Shown here: positions 22,816 through 33,997 of the stretch, piece after piece
How the letters are laid out: each line of letters begins with the position of its first letter
Numbering within the stretch: position 1 is the first letter of the stretch
Assembly (NCBI GenBank): GCA_037957365.1
Contig: JARHVA010000460.1
Span: 1,928,001-1,992,000 of the forward strand
Direction of reading: 5' to 3'
Source: Torreya grandis
Lineage: Eukaryota > Streptophyta > Pinopsida > Cupressales > Taxaceae
DNA length: 64,000 nucleotides
The notes under the pieces: model-generated
Database searches by the model: none
Seen by the model: the letters and a program-made list of their open reading frames with translations, nothing else
Told to the model about the DNA's origin: nothing
Made by a program: the position numbers and the translations under genes

Positions 22816-23520
22816 ACGAGATAATGGAGATAGAAATCACAAATAACCTCGCTACTCAAACAAAGAGAAGACAAAAAAACATAAATCAAATCAAACTCTA
22901 AAAAATACGTTAAGCCCTAGAGTTTTAATTAATCTCGCTTTTAGCTTATGCCTTAAAAAAATGTGTGATTGAAATTGGCTTGTAGAGCAGGTACTAAATA
23001 GGTAGTCGAAGGTTGGTTTCAGATTGTGTTTAGGTGCTAAAAAAAACCTGTATTGAAATCAATACATGGTTTGATATTGGGGCCTACCCCCTCACTTCAC
23101 ACACTGTAGTAATCAGGGTGTTGGGTGCTTAGCCAAAATATATTGATATCCGAAGATTATACTCAACTAGAGAGTTGAGTTGGTCCTCCCCTCGGTAATG
23201 ACCTCCAAGTAGGATCGTCGAGAAAGGGTAAGGTTACCGCTAGGTGATGAAATCTTAATTGAACCTTGTTTAAAGTTTATTTGATGTTCAATTGGTGAAA
23301 GTGGTTTGGTTTTGTGTGTACAACAAAGAGTGAAGCTATAATAGATTACTTTGCCTTTAAGTTAAGCTATGTGAACTAAACTTTCAATTATTTGATGTAT
23401 GCACTTAATTTTAAGCTCAAAAGAAGCTTTTGATTTTGTTAATGAGCAAACAATAGAGAGAGAATGGAAGCACACAAAAACCCAAGTAAAGACACAAGGG
23501 TCCTATTGGGCATGCTAGGA
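22816..23520 (-). other. 5' leader of the Tat gypsy element
   Basis: This lies between the 5' LTR and the gag start. The bases next to the LTR read TCCTAGCATGCCC on the element's strand, which is not the common TGG-starting primer-binding site. It holds no coding frame and has a few A-rich and T-rich runs. Confidence 0.6.
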
Positions 23521-24838
23521 TGTTTCAATGAATTTCTTGCTTATTATTGGAAAGAGAGAAAAGAAGAAACTAAATACGGATATGGTTGAAAAACTTGATT
23601 GATTGTGCACGTATTGATATCAGAAGATTGTGAATAGCTATTCTTTGGCTAGGGAGGATGACCTATAGATAAAAAGCACTAAACCAAACTTGTTTGTTAG
23701 ATAAATAGTTGGGTGGATTGCCTAGCGATAACTAGATCCCGAAAGCAAGAGCTTCCTCAAGGGCCATCAATCCACATGTTTTAAACAATCAAGTTTATAC
23801 ATAGAAAACATGGTACTTGCATCAATGAATCAAAAGGTAATGAAATTGGATACAATAATGCTTAAAAAAATAGACTAGAAATGATTTAATTTGTAATGAA
23901 CTAATTAACACTATTACTAAGGTGTTGGGGTATGCTTAAAAAAATTAGAAAGGGGTTCATGAACAAGGAAGAACACATAAAATTAGGTTTGATTGGGTGT
24001 AGGTAGGTGAAATTATCTTGCTGGTTTTTGGTGCCACAATCACCGTCGGTGGTCAAGGTGATCATCAACGGTTGAGAAGACTATCAACAGTTGAGCAGAA
24101 TATTAGGGATTGAGTCAACCATTGACGGTTAGTGTGTAAGGGTCTGCATTGGTAATTTTGGTTGATTGATGAGATCCAAAAGACGGATTTCAAGATATGG
24201 ATAAGACCTGAGTTGATTGAGAAATGAAAATAAAGTAAATGAATGCTAAGAAATAAGTACTTGTCTTACCAAAAGTCGATTGGGTGGATGGTTGAGGCAG
24301 CTGGTCTATTGGCGGAATCTAGCTTGATTTTGACAGAGTAATGGTACCTGAAAACTTGATGGGGAGACAGTAGTAAGTCGACTCTCTGATATGACTGTTT
24401 GATTGCTAATGACACTGATTGACCTGTGAAAGAAACTCCTAAATGCATAAGCTCCTTATAATAATTGTAGATGTATTTGACCTCTCAGCTCCTCTGTTCT
24501 TATAGGCATAAGCAAGAGGTGGAAGTCAAGGTTTAACTACGTTGTCTAATTATAAATTGTACATGCAAAGGCTTGCAACAAAATTTAGACCACTTATATT
24601 TAGAAAAGTAACATGGATGAATTTGCATGATTTTGGTTGAGGTGTAACCTGACCATCGACGGTCGAGTGTTGAAGGGTAAAAAGGGCTAAAAGGCTAGGT
24701 TGAGTCAGTTACGTTAAACTGATTGCCAGCGGGCTCAGATAGGGTTTAGAGGGTTAGATTGGTCCTGAGATGGTCCTAAGGTGCTCAAGGGCTAATTTGA
24801 CATTCGAAATTATGATGTGCACATTTTTTGTGTCTACA
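23521..24838 (-). repeat. 5' LTR (promoter LTR) of the Tat gypsy element
   Basis: The same ends as the left LTR (TGTTTCAATG to TGTCTACA on the plus strand) and the same length of 1318 bp. A minus-strand TATAAAC at 23799-23793 lies about 1040 bases into the LTR and is shared with the left copy. It is a reasonable core-promoter candidate, leaving roughly 250 bp for R and U5. The palindrome cluster at 24041-24131 matches that at 3556-3667 but has decayed differently. Confidence 0.92.
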
Positions 24839-24843
24839 ATTTG
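24839..24843. repeat. Right target-site duplication of the Tat gypsy element
   Basis: ATTTG, identical to 3027-3031. Together the pair shows that both LTRs belong to one insertion, not two solo LTRs. Confidence 0.9.
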
Positions 24844-25620
24844 AATTAATTAGCTTAAAACAAGATTAATCAATTTTAGTGCAATTCTTTAGAAATTGGT
24901 GCTCAATTAATCAAAATGGTCAAAAAGTCATATTACTGAGTCATAATTTGACTCGATAAAAATTGAAAGGTGATGTTAGATGTGTTGGGACCATTATCCC
25001 ATTTAGGATGTTGCCAACACAAAATAACAAAAGTGTGTGATATGTACTAACGAATTAGATGAAATGAGTGATCCAAAGCACAAAAAAACAAAATTGTCAT
25101 TTTGACTCGAAATGAATTGATCAAAGTTAGGAATCACATATAATGTATTTCCCTATTTAGGGATACATTGGCCTAAATCGACACTTATATACGAAAATCT
25201 TGAACCATTTAACATGTTTTTAGTGATTTTGGCCTAAATTATGCATTTGAGTGCAAATCGAGCAAGATTGACAATTTCAACATAAATGGTGTTAGGAATT
25301 GGATGTCTACAGGGCACATGCTTAAAAAAGTATCCATTCATGAGAGTTAGGGCAAAGGACAATAGCGCCCATTTGGGGACACTAGTGCCATGTGGTTGTA
25401 GTGTCCCAAATGTGGTGCTAATGTCCAGCTAACAAACTACTAGGCAAATCGGGTTGGGTTGTGAGAAAGTTATCCTGAGACTATATTTTGGCTGATTGTA
25501 ATTGTCTGTGGTCTTCACAATGATTGAAAAAGTGTGGCAAAGGATCTAAGATAGGTCTAGGGCTAAGCTAGGAATAGGCTAACTCAAACGACACTCTTAG
25601 CATCCAAATATCACTTTTAG
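24844..25620. other. Old repeat DNA right of the Tat gypsy element
   Basis: No frame with a known motif. A GGATGTCTACA at 25303-25313 copies the end type of the gypsy LTR (GTGTCTACA), so 24844-25313 together with 1-3031 may be an LTR of an older related element into which the gypsy copy jumped. A near-perfect inverted repeat TTTGGGGACACT / AGTGTCCCAAA lies at 25372-25410. Confidence 0.4.
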
Positions 25621-26498
25621 GTGATTACAAAAGTTCTCAAATGATTGTTGATGTTGAGTCGTCCATAAGAATATGCCATTGTATTTGAGTAGTTCTTAAA
25701 TCAATGTTGCAATGTTGGCATAACCCCAAATGAACTTTTGATTGTACCTCGTGACCTAAAAAGGTGCAGACCTTGCATTGATTGGTTGGAGCTGAGAGTT
25801 GGACAATGATCACAATCTTGGCTGGGTCCACCAGTAGTCCATCTCGATAGATGATGTGCCCTAACAAGATCTCGAAAGGTGTGGAAAAGATGCATTTATT
25901 AAGATTCAAGGAAATCTGAAGTTGGTGGCAACACTCAAGCATGAGGCGAAGGTTATCACATTGATCTCGCACTAGACCATACATGGTCCAGTCATCCAAG
26001 TATACTTGAAGGAACTTGTGAAAAAAATTCTTGAAGGCTTCTACCACGATGCATGAGAACACTACGATTACATTCTTTAGGCCAAAGGGCATAACATTGT
26101 ATGCAAATGAACCCCATACCATTGCAAAAGTGGTCTTGCCTTGTCTTCCTTAGCAATTTGGACTTGGTGATATCCATAAAAGCCATTAGTGAAGGTGTAG
26201 ATCTCACCCCAGCAACACCTTCTAGAATTTCAATGATGAAAAGTATCAAAAAATGGTTTGTTACACATAGCGTGTTAAGGATCTTGTAATCCATGCAAAT
26301 TCGAATGCAACCATCCTTCTTAATGTTGATCACCATTAGACTAATCCATTCAGACTCATCAATGGGACTAATAATTCCATCTTGCAAAATGTTATCAATT
26401 TTCTCTTTAACCAGAGCATGCAGATTAGGGTTCATTTGATATGGTTTCTTTGTGACTGGTCGAGTGTCGTCAACCAATTTGATATGCATTTTACCCAA
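25620..26498 (-). pseudogene. Reverse transcriptase of the second gypsy element, partial
   Basis: The frame 26498-25992 opens the domain (RPVTKKPYQMNP, then CIRICMDYKILN and MAFMDI). The frame 26122-25637 continues with FAYNVMPFGLKN, the catalytic VYLDDWTMYG and the ILLGHII thumb region. After FLGH a frame change allows KFIWGYANIAT and a W...Q..FEN stretch down to about 25620, where similarity ends. Both YLDD aspartates are kept. Stops and at least two shifts make it inactive. Confidence 0.9.
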
Positions 26499-26718
26499 TG
26501 CCTAACGCACTCCTTTCATCTTTTTGTAGTTCCATGGGAAGATGTCGTGATACTCCTGTAAGACTTCAAATATTTTGGCTAACTCTTCTTTAGATGAGTA
26601 ATTTCCCATAATAGCCATTTTAAGTGCGCCTCTCATCCCAGTATTGTACTGAACCTTTTAAAGTGGTGCAGAGTATGGGCTATGCTCATACTGCATAATA
26701 TCTTGAACATCCCATGCT

Positions 26719-27057
26719 TCATATGTTGTAGGCAAGTTTAACATTTCCTTGGGCAATGATGTTATAAATCATGTTTACGTCCTCATCAACATCAACAGGA
26801 TCTACAAAGAGGGGTCCTTGGTCAGCATCGAGAGGAATGACCATGCGTTGGGTGTCATTCTCAGAGTTGATGTAGCGCTTCTTGAAATACAAGTCAACAT
26901 TATTTGCATAACACCATGGTCGACCCAATAGGGATAGGAAATCATTAGCTTCAGTTAGTTCAATTACTTCAAAATCACCTTTGAACGGGACATCCAAGAT
27001 GTTGATGGTGGAATCCTTAAGAACACCTATAGGCACTGTTCGAGTCTTGTTGGCCAT
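26719..27057 (-). pseudogene. Aspartic protease region of the second gypsy element
   Basis: A 112-codon frame with PIGVLKDSTINI, then DFLSLLGRPWCYANN, the conserved block at the protease end of gypsy elements. The upstream active-site box should lie around 27100-27200, where INVLMKDVWRM-like sequence and shifts are seen. It lies between gag and the reverse transcriptase, as expected. Confidence 0.8.
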
Positions 27058-27734
27058 AAATAGAACGTGCGGGGAAAGTTACAAAGTGGGGTTTCCCATC
27101 ATCCTCCAGACATCCTTCATGAGAACATTAATTTTTGAGTTGACGTCCACCAGTATATCTCGTATAATCCAACTATCAATAGATACATTGCCAACAACCT
27201 CTTTGTCATATTTAACATTGGTTTGGACATGAGCCTCTTATTGTCATGCATGGTTCAAACGACGATCCACTGAAGTATTGGTCATTTGCTATAGTAACCA
27301 ATTCTTAAGAAGGGTGATGTGCTCACTAAGAAACAACTTGCAAAGCTCTCAAAATTCATCCCACCCTGAGTCGGTTGAGATAATCTCTATTTGCATCTCA
27401 GTGCGCATGGTAGCATCCTTCTCCTTCAAAATCTTAGTTTCACCTTGTAGTTCATGTACAAGGGCCATTATGTCATGCAACACTTCTTTTTGTTGTTGAT
27501 CATCTAGGTAGTGATGTGCACAAGGTTCTTCATGTTGAACCTTTTCGGTAGGTGTATTTGAAACTGCTTGGGAATAAGTGCCACTTCATGTAGTAATATT
27601 TACCATAGGTCCAGTTTATGGGGTGTTAAGGCACGGTCTCCATTGAGCACATGGAGTTTTTACAACATGAATCATACCAGTGCCCTTCTCATTCCGTTCT
27701 TTGGTAATGTTTGCATACAAATCAAGACATTCTT

Positions 27735-29470
27735 CTAGGCGATTTTCAATTTTACAAAAGGCACAAGTAGGATAGATTGTGCAATCACGTTAATAGTGGT
27801 TTGGAGATCCATATTTGTAATAGGTTTTAGGTGTAAAATGACCACCTCTGCGTCCATTGACACGTCCTTGACCCCTGAAAGATCGACCTCCACCAACCTC
27901 TTAGTTATTGAAAATATAAGTTTGGCAAGTTCCCCTTGTGCGTGCTTCATGAATCTCATTGATGACCTAACAATCATTTGTATCATGTGTGTATGCATCA
28001 CATATTTTATAGTATAGTGACACTTTAGACTGGGTAACACACTGTAATAAGGGACAACTTCTTACATCATGATCCTCTTAACAGATATCACAAGATTGTT
28101 TTATTATAGTACAAACATTCCTCCAAGGATAATTATTTCTATTATGGCCTTCCACTTTGAAGTCCACACACCCAAGGCCACTGCATGTATCATGAGCATT
28201 ATTGGTCGTAAGCTTTTCCAGCTGAGAAGCCATCGCAACAATTTGAGCCTTCATGAAGAGGATGATCCCCATATCTATACTTCTCATGACTTTGATGTGG
28301 AGGGCGGCTACTAATGCCTCACACAGTTCAATGAACGTCTTGTGAGATAAGCCTTGTCAGATTGAAAATACTAAACCTCCCACAAACCACTGAGCATGAT
28401 GTGACGGGTTAATCTTAAAGGATAAATTTGAAAGAAACATTTTGAAACGTGCATCATACGCATGCACACTCTTAGTGAAATCTTGCTTGATATCTTTTAA
28501 GTTAACAATACTTTGTTACTCAAACTTAGGGATGTCAAACACTTGGAGAAAGGCAATCTTCAACAATTCATAACTCATAACCGCTTGTTGAGGGTCAAAT
28601 TTGTGCTACCATTTGCGCACGTGGTCCAATAAAGTAGGGGCAAATTGGGTGGCCTTTCATTCTAAAGAAGTGATAATCCGTGCTTGCCAAATGAGTTAAC
28701 ACTTATGAATGTCAACTGCTGCATTTTCAACACGTTGATATTTAAGCAAATGAAACATCATCTCATAATAGACTATAGGCACACTGGATGGTTGTAGTAG
28801 ACCTTGTTGTGGTGCTCCTCCAGTTCCTCCTAGGCCCTGTGGGGGAGGTCTACTAATATCCCCGACACCACTCCTTGATCCTCCTCTAATAGAACCACCG
28901 TCGTTATCCTCCTACAACTCTTGCAACAACATGTGCACCAGAAATAGTGGATGTTGAGGAAGGTTGATTGGATGTGGTTAGGCTTGTAGTTTGTCCACTA
29001 CTTACATTAGGTCCACTTGGCATTCCAAGGTGAGCCATAGGGAGCTCTTGCAATAAAAAAGTAGAAACCAATGATATATTATTTATGTGATCTTGCACTT
29101 CTAGAGACTCCTCTAAGGTTTCGATTTCAGATTCAATTTTAGAACCTGTGCGATCAATATCCCAATTTATAACAAGAATTCTATCAAACTCAAATGCATG
29201 AGCATGTGTTGTGGTGGGGAAATTGGGTCTATTTGGATTGTTTTCATATATCAGTGTTTGTCATGCTTCTTCCACACGTACTTGTGGCAGCGAAGGGCAT
29301 GAATCCATGGTCATGGAGTACTCACCATGCCTTTTTACCCTCCCACAGATTCCCATAGCACTTCCAATATCTTCTCGTCTACCTCTAGGTTTATTGCCTC
29401 TCATAGCCTTACGCTTGGCTTCATCATACTTACACTTCCACAGTTCTCGATGTCCAACTTCCATGTTGAA
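27735..29470 (-). pseudogene. Gag of the second gypsy element with several zinc knuckles
   Basis: The N-terminal part has a basic frame 29464-29261 and a Ser/Thr-rich frame 29098-28904. A capsid-like region follows (about 28750-28330) in broken frames. The C-terminal part has at least three zinc-knuckle units on the minus strand. One is CDIC...H....C near 28050-28090. One near 27960-28005 has CX2CX4HX4C spacing with the first Cys now Tyr. One is near 27783-27830 with two Cys now Tyr. A weaker fourth (CAFCKIENRLEEC) lies at about 27735-27770. Such knuckles bind element RNA during packaging. Single stops sit inside the knuckles. Confidence 0.75.
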
Positions 29471-30065
29471 CTTCCAATCCTATATCGATGCATATCCCTC
29501 CAATACCCCACCAGTCGTGATGTTCATGTGCGAGAGAGGTTAGTCATCCATGGGGAAGTTCTCATGCCTAGAATCAACCATAAGCTTCTTAATCTATAAA
29601 GGAAATTGCTTGAGGTACCTCCTACGTGGTTCCCTTATGAAGTTGAATTGTGCCTCTTCTGGGCAAGAACACATAGAGACTACATATTCCATAATATAGC
29701 TACTTAGTGTTCCCTTCCACCAGATGCCTATTGCTCATGTCCACATAGTCTCCAATCTAGCTAAGGCCGTCTAAAGTTCTACTGACTAGGAAGCCTTCCG
29801 TCTAAAATTTCTTGAGCATTCTTGTGCATACGTCGAAAGCCAAACATGTAAGTGAACGGGTAACTCTACAAAGAATGTTTCATATAGATAATCCTATAGG
29901 TGTTGCTCCACCCATACATGTGCAAAAACTCCTAGTTCAAGATACTAGAGTGCAAAGTTCTCCTCTACGATAACCCAGCCCTCAATATTTTCCAAAGACA
30001 GTTACTCGAGCATTTTCCTACCATTGAGCCAACAAGTGTAACAGGTCCCAACAACAGAACCAAAA

Positions 30066-31024
30066 TGTTGGGTCTTTTTCCTTAGCTTCGCATAACTAAG
30101 TATTAGTTGTGTGCCCAATAGAAGGAAGGTGCCAACAAACGTGCACACCGACATATCACACGAGGGGGTAACCCCGTGCGCTCACCCAAGGTGCGTAGCA
30201 GGGACCAATCTCCTTCAATTTTGTCACGTGATGGTGGTTATAAAAATCTTACTTAGGCGCTTGAGTTACTATGTTAACCATTATTATTACCAACAATAAT
30301 CTAGAGTTAGTAATTTGATGAATTTACACATTGCATATAACTACTATCATACAGCAAATTTAACACCAAATAGATTAAACACACTGAAATTCATTGAATA
30401 TTAGTCCCATTAATCAAATTAATAAGATTACACAGGGGTTTCATTCAGTACACGCTCTCTATATCTCTGTCTTAACAATAACATTACAACAATATTACTA
30501 ACACAAAGAACCCCCTCTAAGCAAAGAGAGAAGGGTATTTATACATAAGTTAACCCCTTTCTCAAGTCGCAACATTAATAAATAAAAGATGACAAGCCAA
30601 CAACTATTTCAAAAAAGTCATGGTAAGTCGTTACAGTTAAGTCCCTTTTGAATCGAGCTCAGCAACCCCTATATACCCTCTCTATGCTAGATCTTTGTGT
30701 TTGTGTTTTTCTTCTTTCGCGAATCGGTGCTAGTTTCGCACTCTCATTAATCCCCACTGCTTCTGCGAACCACTTTGTAACAACCTCTGCTTCTTGCACT
30801 CTTGTCCTAGTCTTGCACTCTTCTAAGTCCTGCTCTTTGTGTTCCTCATTCTTTGCTTCCTTGTCTTTCATGACTCTCCCTTTGGTGTTATTCTTCAACT
30901 TTTTGCTCTTTCATGCCATGATCTATTTGCGCCCAGGTCCTCCATGTTATTCTCATGCCCTTGCGCTCTTGTGTTACATTGCCAAAATACTTATAATATT
31001 TTATTACAAAATTTGGGTCCAACA
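30066..31024 (-). repeat. 5' LTR of the second gypsy element
   Basis: Bounded by TGTTGGGTC and GGGTCCAACA, so both ends are TG..CA with a matching TGTTGG/CCAACA inverted repeat. On the minus strand a TATAAATA at 30543-30536 is followed by CCCTTCTCTCTTTGC, a convincing promoter layout with about 470 bp of R and U5 before the leader. Just after the LTR the minus strand reads TTTTGGTTCTGTTG, where TGGTTCTG could be the primer-binding site. No second copy was found in the window, so the length of 959 bp rests on end motifs only. Confidence 0.75.
30536..30543 (-). promoter_or_regulatory. TATA box of the second gypsy LTR
   Basis: Minus-strand TATAAATA in the middle of the LTR, followed downstream by a C/T-rich stretch. 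The position fits the U3/R border. No transcript evidence is available. Confidence 0.6.
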
Positions 31025-32000
31025 CCTAAAAATTAGAATTGTTTTATATTGGATACATCATTTTTTATATGTATATTTGGTTAGACATGCTCTCAGTAGG
31101 ATTTTCTATATTCATAATAAAATAAATACTATGCTCGTCGAAATATAACAAAGAAATGTGCTTAATAATCTATGTTGTTACAAATTTTGCATATGTTGGA
31201 ATACTAATGAACACCCAATTGGTGTATCAAGATTTGAAATTAAGTAAAAGTTGTATCTAGTTTCCTTATCAACATGAAAATATTAATGATTGTCTTAGAA
31301 TAATCGATATATTTTTATTTTTCCATTTTTGCTTGTTGGTTTAATTTTGGTGTTCATTCATAGAACCCATGGATTGATATAGTAGGTCGATTCCCAAATT
31401 TCAATGACAATACTTAACTTGTGCTTCAAATGTGTGTGTGTGTGTGTGTAAGTCTTTCATGATTAATTGCATCCCCATGGGAAAAAAACATAATCATAAA
31501 CAAGAATATAATAATTAAACAAGAATATAATAATTAAACAAGAATATAGTAATTAAAGTTAATGTGAAATAAAATGGATCATTGTAGCATAAAGGTCTAA
31601 ATTATTAACCTTTACAATAAAGTTTGGAATTAAAATGTCTTTATGGAGAGATTTTTATACATTTATTCCCATGACGTCTAGAATTCAACAAATACGTTGT
31701 CTTTTCTTTCCATTTTATTCGAGGCACTGTGGCAAATAATTTCCTAGTCACTGTCTCAAAGGAGTGGCCTTAAAATTCATAACATATCTAACCCACAAGC
31801 TTTTCATTGAAAGACCGCACTTAACCTTATCATATTCAGATATCTTTAGGGATTCATAAAGTGGTGGATGGTATGATAAATTATCTTTTCCTATAATTTT
31901 TTTCATCATAACTAATGATTATTAATTGTCATATTATGCAAAAGTATTTTTAAGTGATGTTATTATTAGTGCGATTACTTTAAATATATATTTAAAACAT
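31025..32000. other. AT-rich spacer with simple repeats
   Basis: No gene seen. It contains a (TG)n run at about 31431-31449 and three tandem 19 bp units at 31501-31557. Confidence 0.6.
31501..31557. repeat. Three tandem 19 bp units
   Basis: CAAGAATATAATAATTAAA occurs at 31501-31519 and 31520-31538, and with one change at 31539-31557. Simple local amplification. Confidence 0.85.
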
Positions 32001-32109
32001 GTATGAGAGATTTTCGTTAATGGGTCGGTTGTTTTGTCGAAAGCAACGAAGTGATTTGGGAAAAGATGGATTGTGTGACGTTTCCTTTAGAGATGTTCAA
32101 AGTAAAATT

Positions 32110-32560
32110 CAAAGTCGCGAGAGAAAATGCAGTGGCTTTTAGGACAGGGTGCGTCATTTGAGATTGCGCTAGGTCACTAATTAGAGCAGTATTGAAGAAG
32201 CTAGCGGATGGCACTGATAATGAAGCAGAGGCCTAGGACCTGATACTGGGACTCGAGTCGGTGGCCTAGTGTGATATCGAGAGAATTATAATTGAGGGTG
32301 ATTCAATGGTCATTATTCAAGCTTTGAGAAATGAAAAGTCAGGGTCTAGGAATGTGGAGAACATTCTTAGCGATGCTTGGGACGTCCTTGCTCTTCTTAG
32401 TGATTGGGAAGCCAATCATTACTTTCGTGAAGCGACAAGGTGGCAGACGAGTTGGCGAATAGAGGCATATGTCAATCGGAGGAAGAAATCATTGACAATG
32501 ATTGGGAGACTTGGTCGATGGATGGGCATACTCCATTGCATGATTAACTCTCGCTTGGAT
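32110..32560 (+). pseudogene. RNase H-like C-terminal domain of LINE ORF2
   Basis: Readable motifs are GCVI.DCARSLI, NEAEA, IIIEGDSMVIIQAL (32287-32325) and NHYFREA followed, after a +1 shift near 32440, by KVADELANRGICQSE. This is the RVT_3-type RNase H found at the end of many plant L1 elements, with the Glu of EAEA and the Asp of EGDS present. Stops at 32152, 32235 and 32268 and the shift inactivate it. A host RNase H-like gene is less likely, given the LINE tail and target duplication around it. Confidence 0.82.
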
Positions 32561-33986
32561 GGGATACGATTTTAATGGCATTAATGGTTGCAACTACAGA
32601 AGCATGGTAATTGTTTTTTCCCACACCCGTTACACTGCCCCCCATGTCTACATTGGGTGCTAGTGTGATGATAGCAGGGTTTTATTCCCGATGGCAACGA
32701 AACCATCCAACATTTGGCTTGAGTGGCAACCATGTGTATGAAGTGGTAGCATCGACGAAGATGGATCATATGCTACAGGGGGCACTCAATGAGCCCTTTC
32801 ATGTCAACGCTGGGAAACACGAGATGGCATTTGAGGGAAGGGTAACAGATTGCAGGTTGAAGAGAGTTTCTATTATATAGTCAAGCAACACTTTACATGC
32901 GATCTAAGAGATCCTTGGGACAGTCTTCCTAAAGACTAGTTGTTGGGTTAATGCCAACTCTTTGATTGCATTGGCTTTCGTTGGAAACTTGCTCATGGCC
33001 TCTAAGGATAAGGAATTGATAATAGTGGTTGTTGTCATCGTCATTTGAGTGCATTTTAGAGATGGGTTGGAAGTGACGGTAGAAGCATTTCTATTGGAAG
33101 AAAAATGTTCCCAAATTTTCTCGAAGCAAGTGGCCCAAGGGGTGGTGTCATTGAGGGCTTTCAAGGACTTGGAAGATTAGTTTGACAATCTGCTAGACCA
33201 GTTGGAGGTTTCATAGAATCGTCTACAGAATCTCGAGCCCTCAGGGAGCTAGGTGCTTGTCTTGGATTTAGTTGTTCGGCATACACCAATGGTGTTGATC
33301 GTGGTGGCATTGAGTGGCAAGTTAAGCTCTTAGCTTGGCTTTATGGCACTCACACTCCCCTCCCACAATCGCCCCTGGGGGCCTTGATTGCAATGTGGGC
33401 TTGCATGGCGAGCCCTAGTGCGACACTAGGTTTGGGAGGATACATCAACATGAAATGAATAGGTGGCTTTTGATGGAGGTGGAATTCGACATTCGAAAGA
33501 AGCAATTTCGGGTAAAGGGGAGATTGGTCTTGGTGATGAGCGAGCAAGGCTTTCCAATTCAGTGGATGGAGCGGCAAGGGGTGGAAGGTTTAAGGGCAAT
33601 AGTGGTGGATGAAGGGGTGGTGCCCGGGGGGTTAGTGGTGATGTCTTGTAGTTTGGTGCTAGTGGTGGCGGTCCTGACGACGATTCTAGGTGGTGGCGTG
33701 GGTGACAATGGGCATACTTTTTAGACGTGCATAGGTGGTTGTGGACATGCTTTTTTGGGTGTGTGGTGGCCCTTTTGGGGGTTTTGGTTATGTGGCCCTT
33801 AGGGGAGGTTTTGGTTTGCTTGTTTTTTATCTGTCATTGGTTGTCTCACCCTTCAAGGTGTCTTTCAGTTGTTTTGGCCTTTGGTCCTTTGGTTCCATCT
33901 TGTAACAGATTTTGTAATTGTGTTCCGTTCATTTAATAAAACGAGTGAGGGACCCTCCTACCCTCTTCACCTAGGAAAACAAAAAA
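32561..33986 (+). other. 3' part of the LINE without known domain
   Basis: About 1.4 kb between the RNase H domain and the poly(A) tail. Several short frames on both strands, including a plus-strand frame of 89 codons at 33455-33724, show no motif that I recognise. This is long for an L1 3' untranslated region and may include captured sequence. Confidence 0.5.
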
Positions 33987-33997
33987 AGTATGAGAGA

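Larger units (their letters stand above)
3032..24838 (-). mobile_element. Ty3/gypsy LTR retrotransposon, Tat-type lineage, with a nested copia element
   Basis: The element is bounded by two direct repeats of 1318 bp (3032-4349 and 23521-24838) and by a perfect target duplication ATTTG at 3027-3031 and 24839-24843. On the minus strand the domain order is gag, protease, reverse transcriptase, RNase H, archaeal-type RNase H, integrase, which is the Ty3/gypsy order. The second RNase H is the hallmark of the Tat lineage. A polypurine tract next to the left LTR confirms the direction. Removing the nested copia element leaves about 17 kb, large for gypsy but normal for Tat elements. All frames are broken by stop codons and shifts, and the integrase has lost a catalytic residue, so this copy is dead. 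No clear primer-binding site was found next to the right LTR. Confidence 0.93.
25600..31024 (-). mobile_element. Second Ty3/gypsy element, truncated at its pol end
   Basis: A minus-strand element with one LTR (30066-31024), a gag region with zinc knuckles, a protease and a reverse transcriptase that stops abruptly near 25600. RNase H, integrase and the 3' LTR are missing. Its LTR ends (TGTTGGGTC and GGGTCCAACA) and protein sequence differ clearly from the Tat element, so it is a different family. It lies beyond the target duplication of the Tat element, so it was not cut by that insertion. Confidence 0.85.
32011..33987 (+). mobile_element. 5'-truncated L1-type LINE with a terminal RNase H domain
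   Basis: A 10 bp target duplication GTATGAGAGA (32001-32010 and 33988-33997) encloses the insertion. It ends with AATAAAA, a GAGGGACCCTCC motif and an A-rich tail (33974-33987), the classic 3' end of plant LINEs. The 5' part encodes only the last domain of ORF2. The missing front (endonuclease and reverse transcriptase) reflects incomplete reverse transcription, usual for LINEs. Confidence 0.88.

Noticed and set aside
30648..31148. A 166-codon plus-strand open frame rich in Ser, Leu and Cys
   Set aside because: It lies within the LTR of the second gypsy element, antisense to its promoter, and has no known domain.
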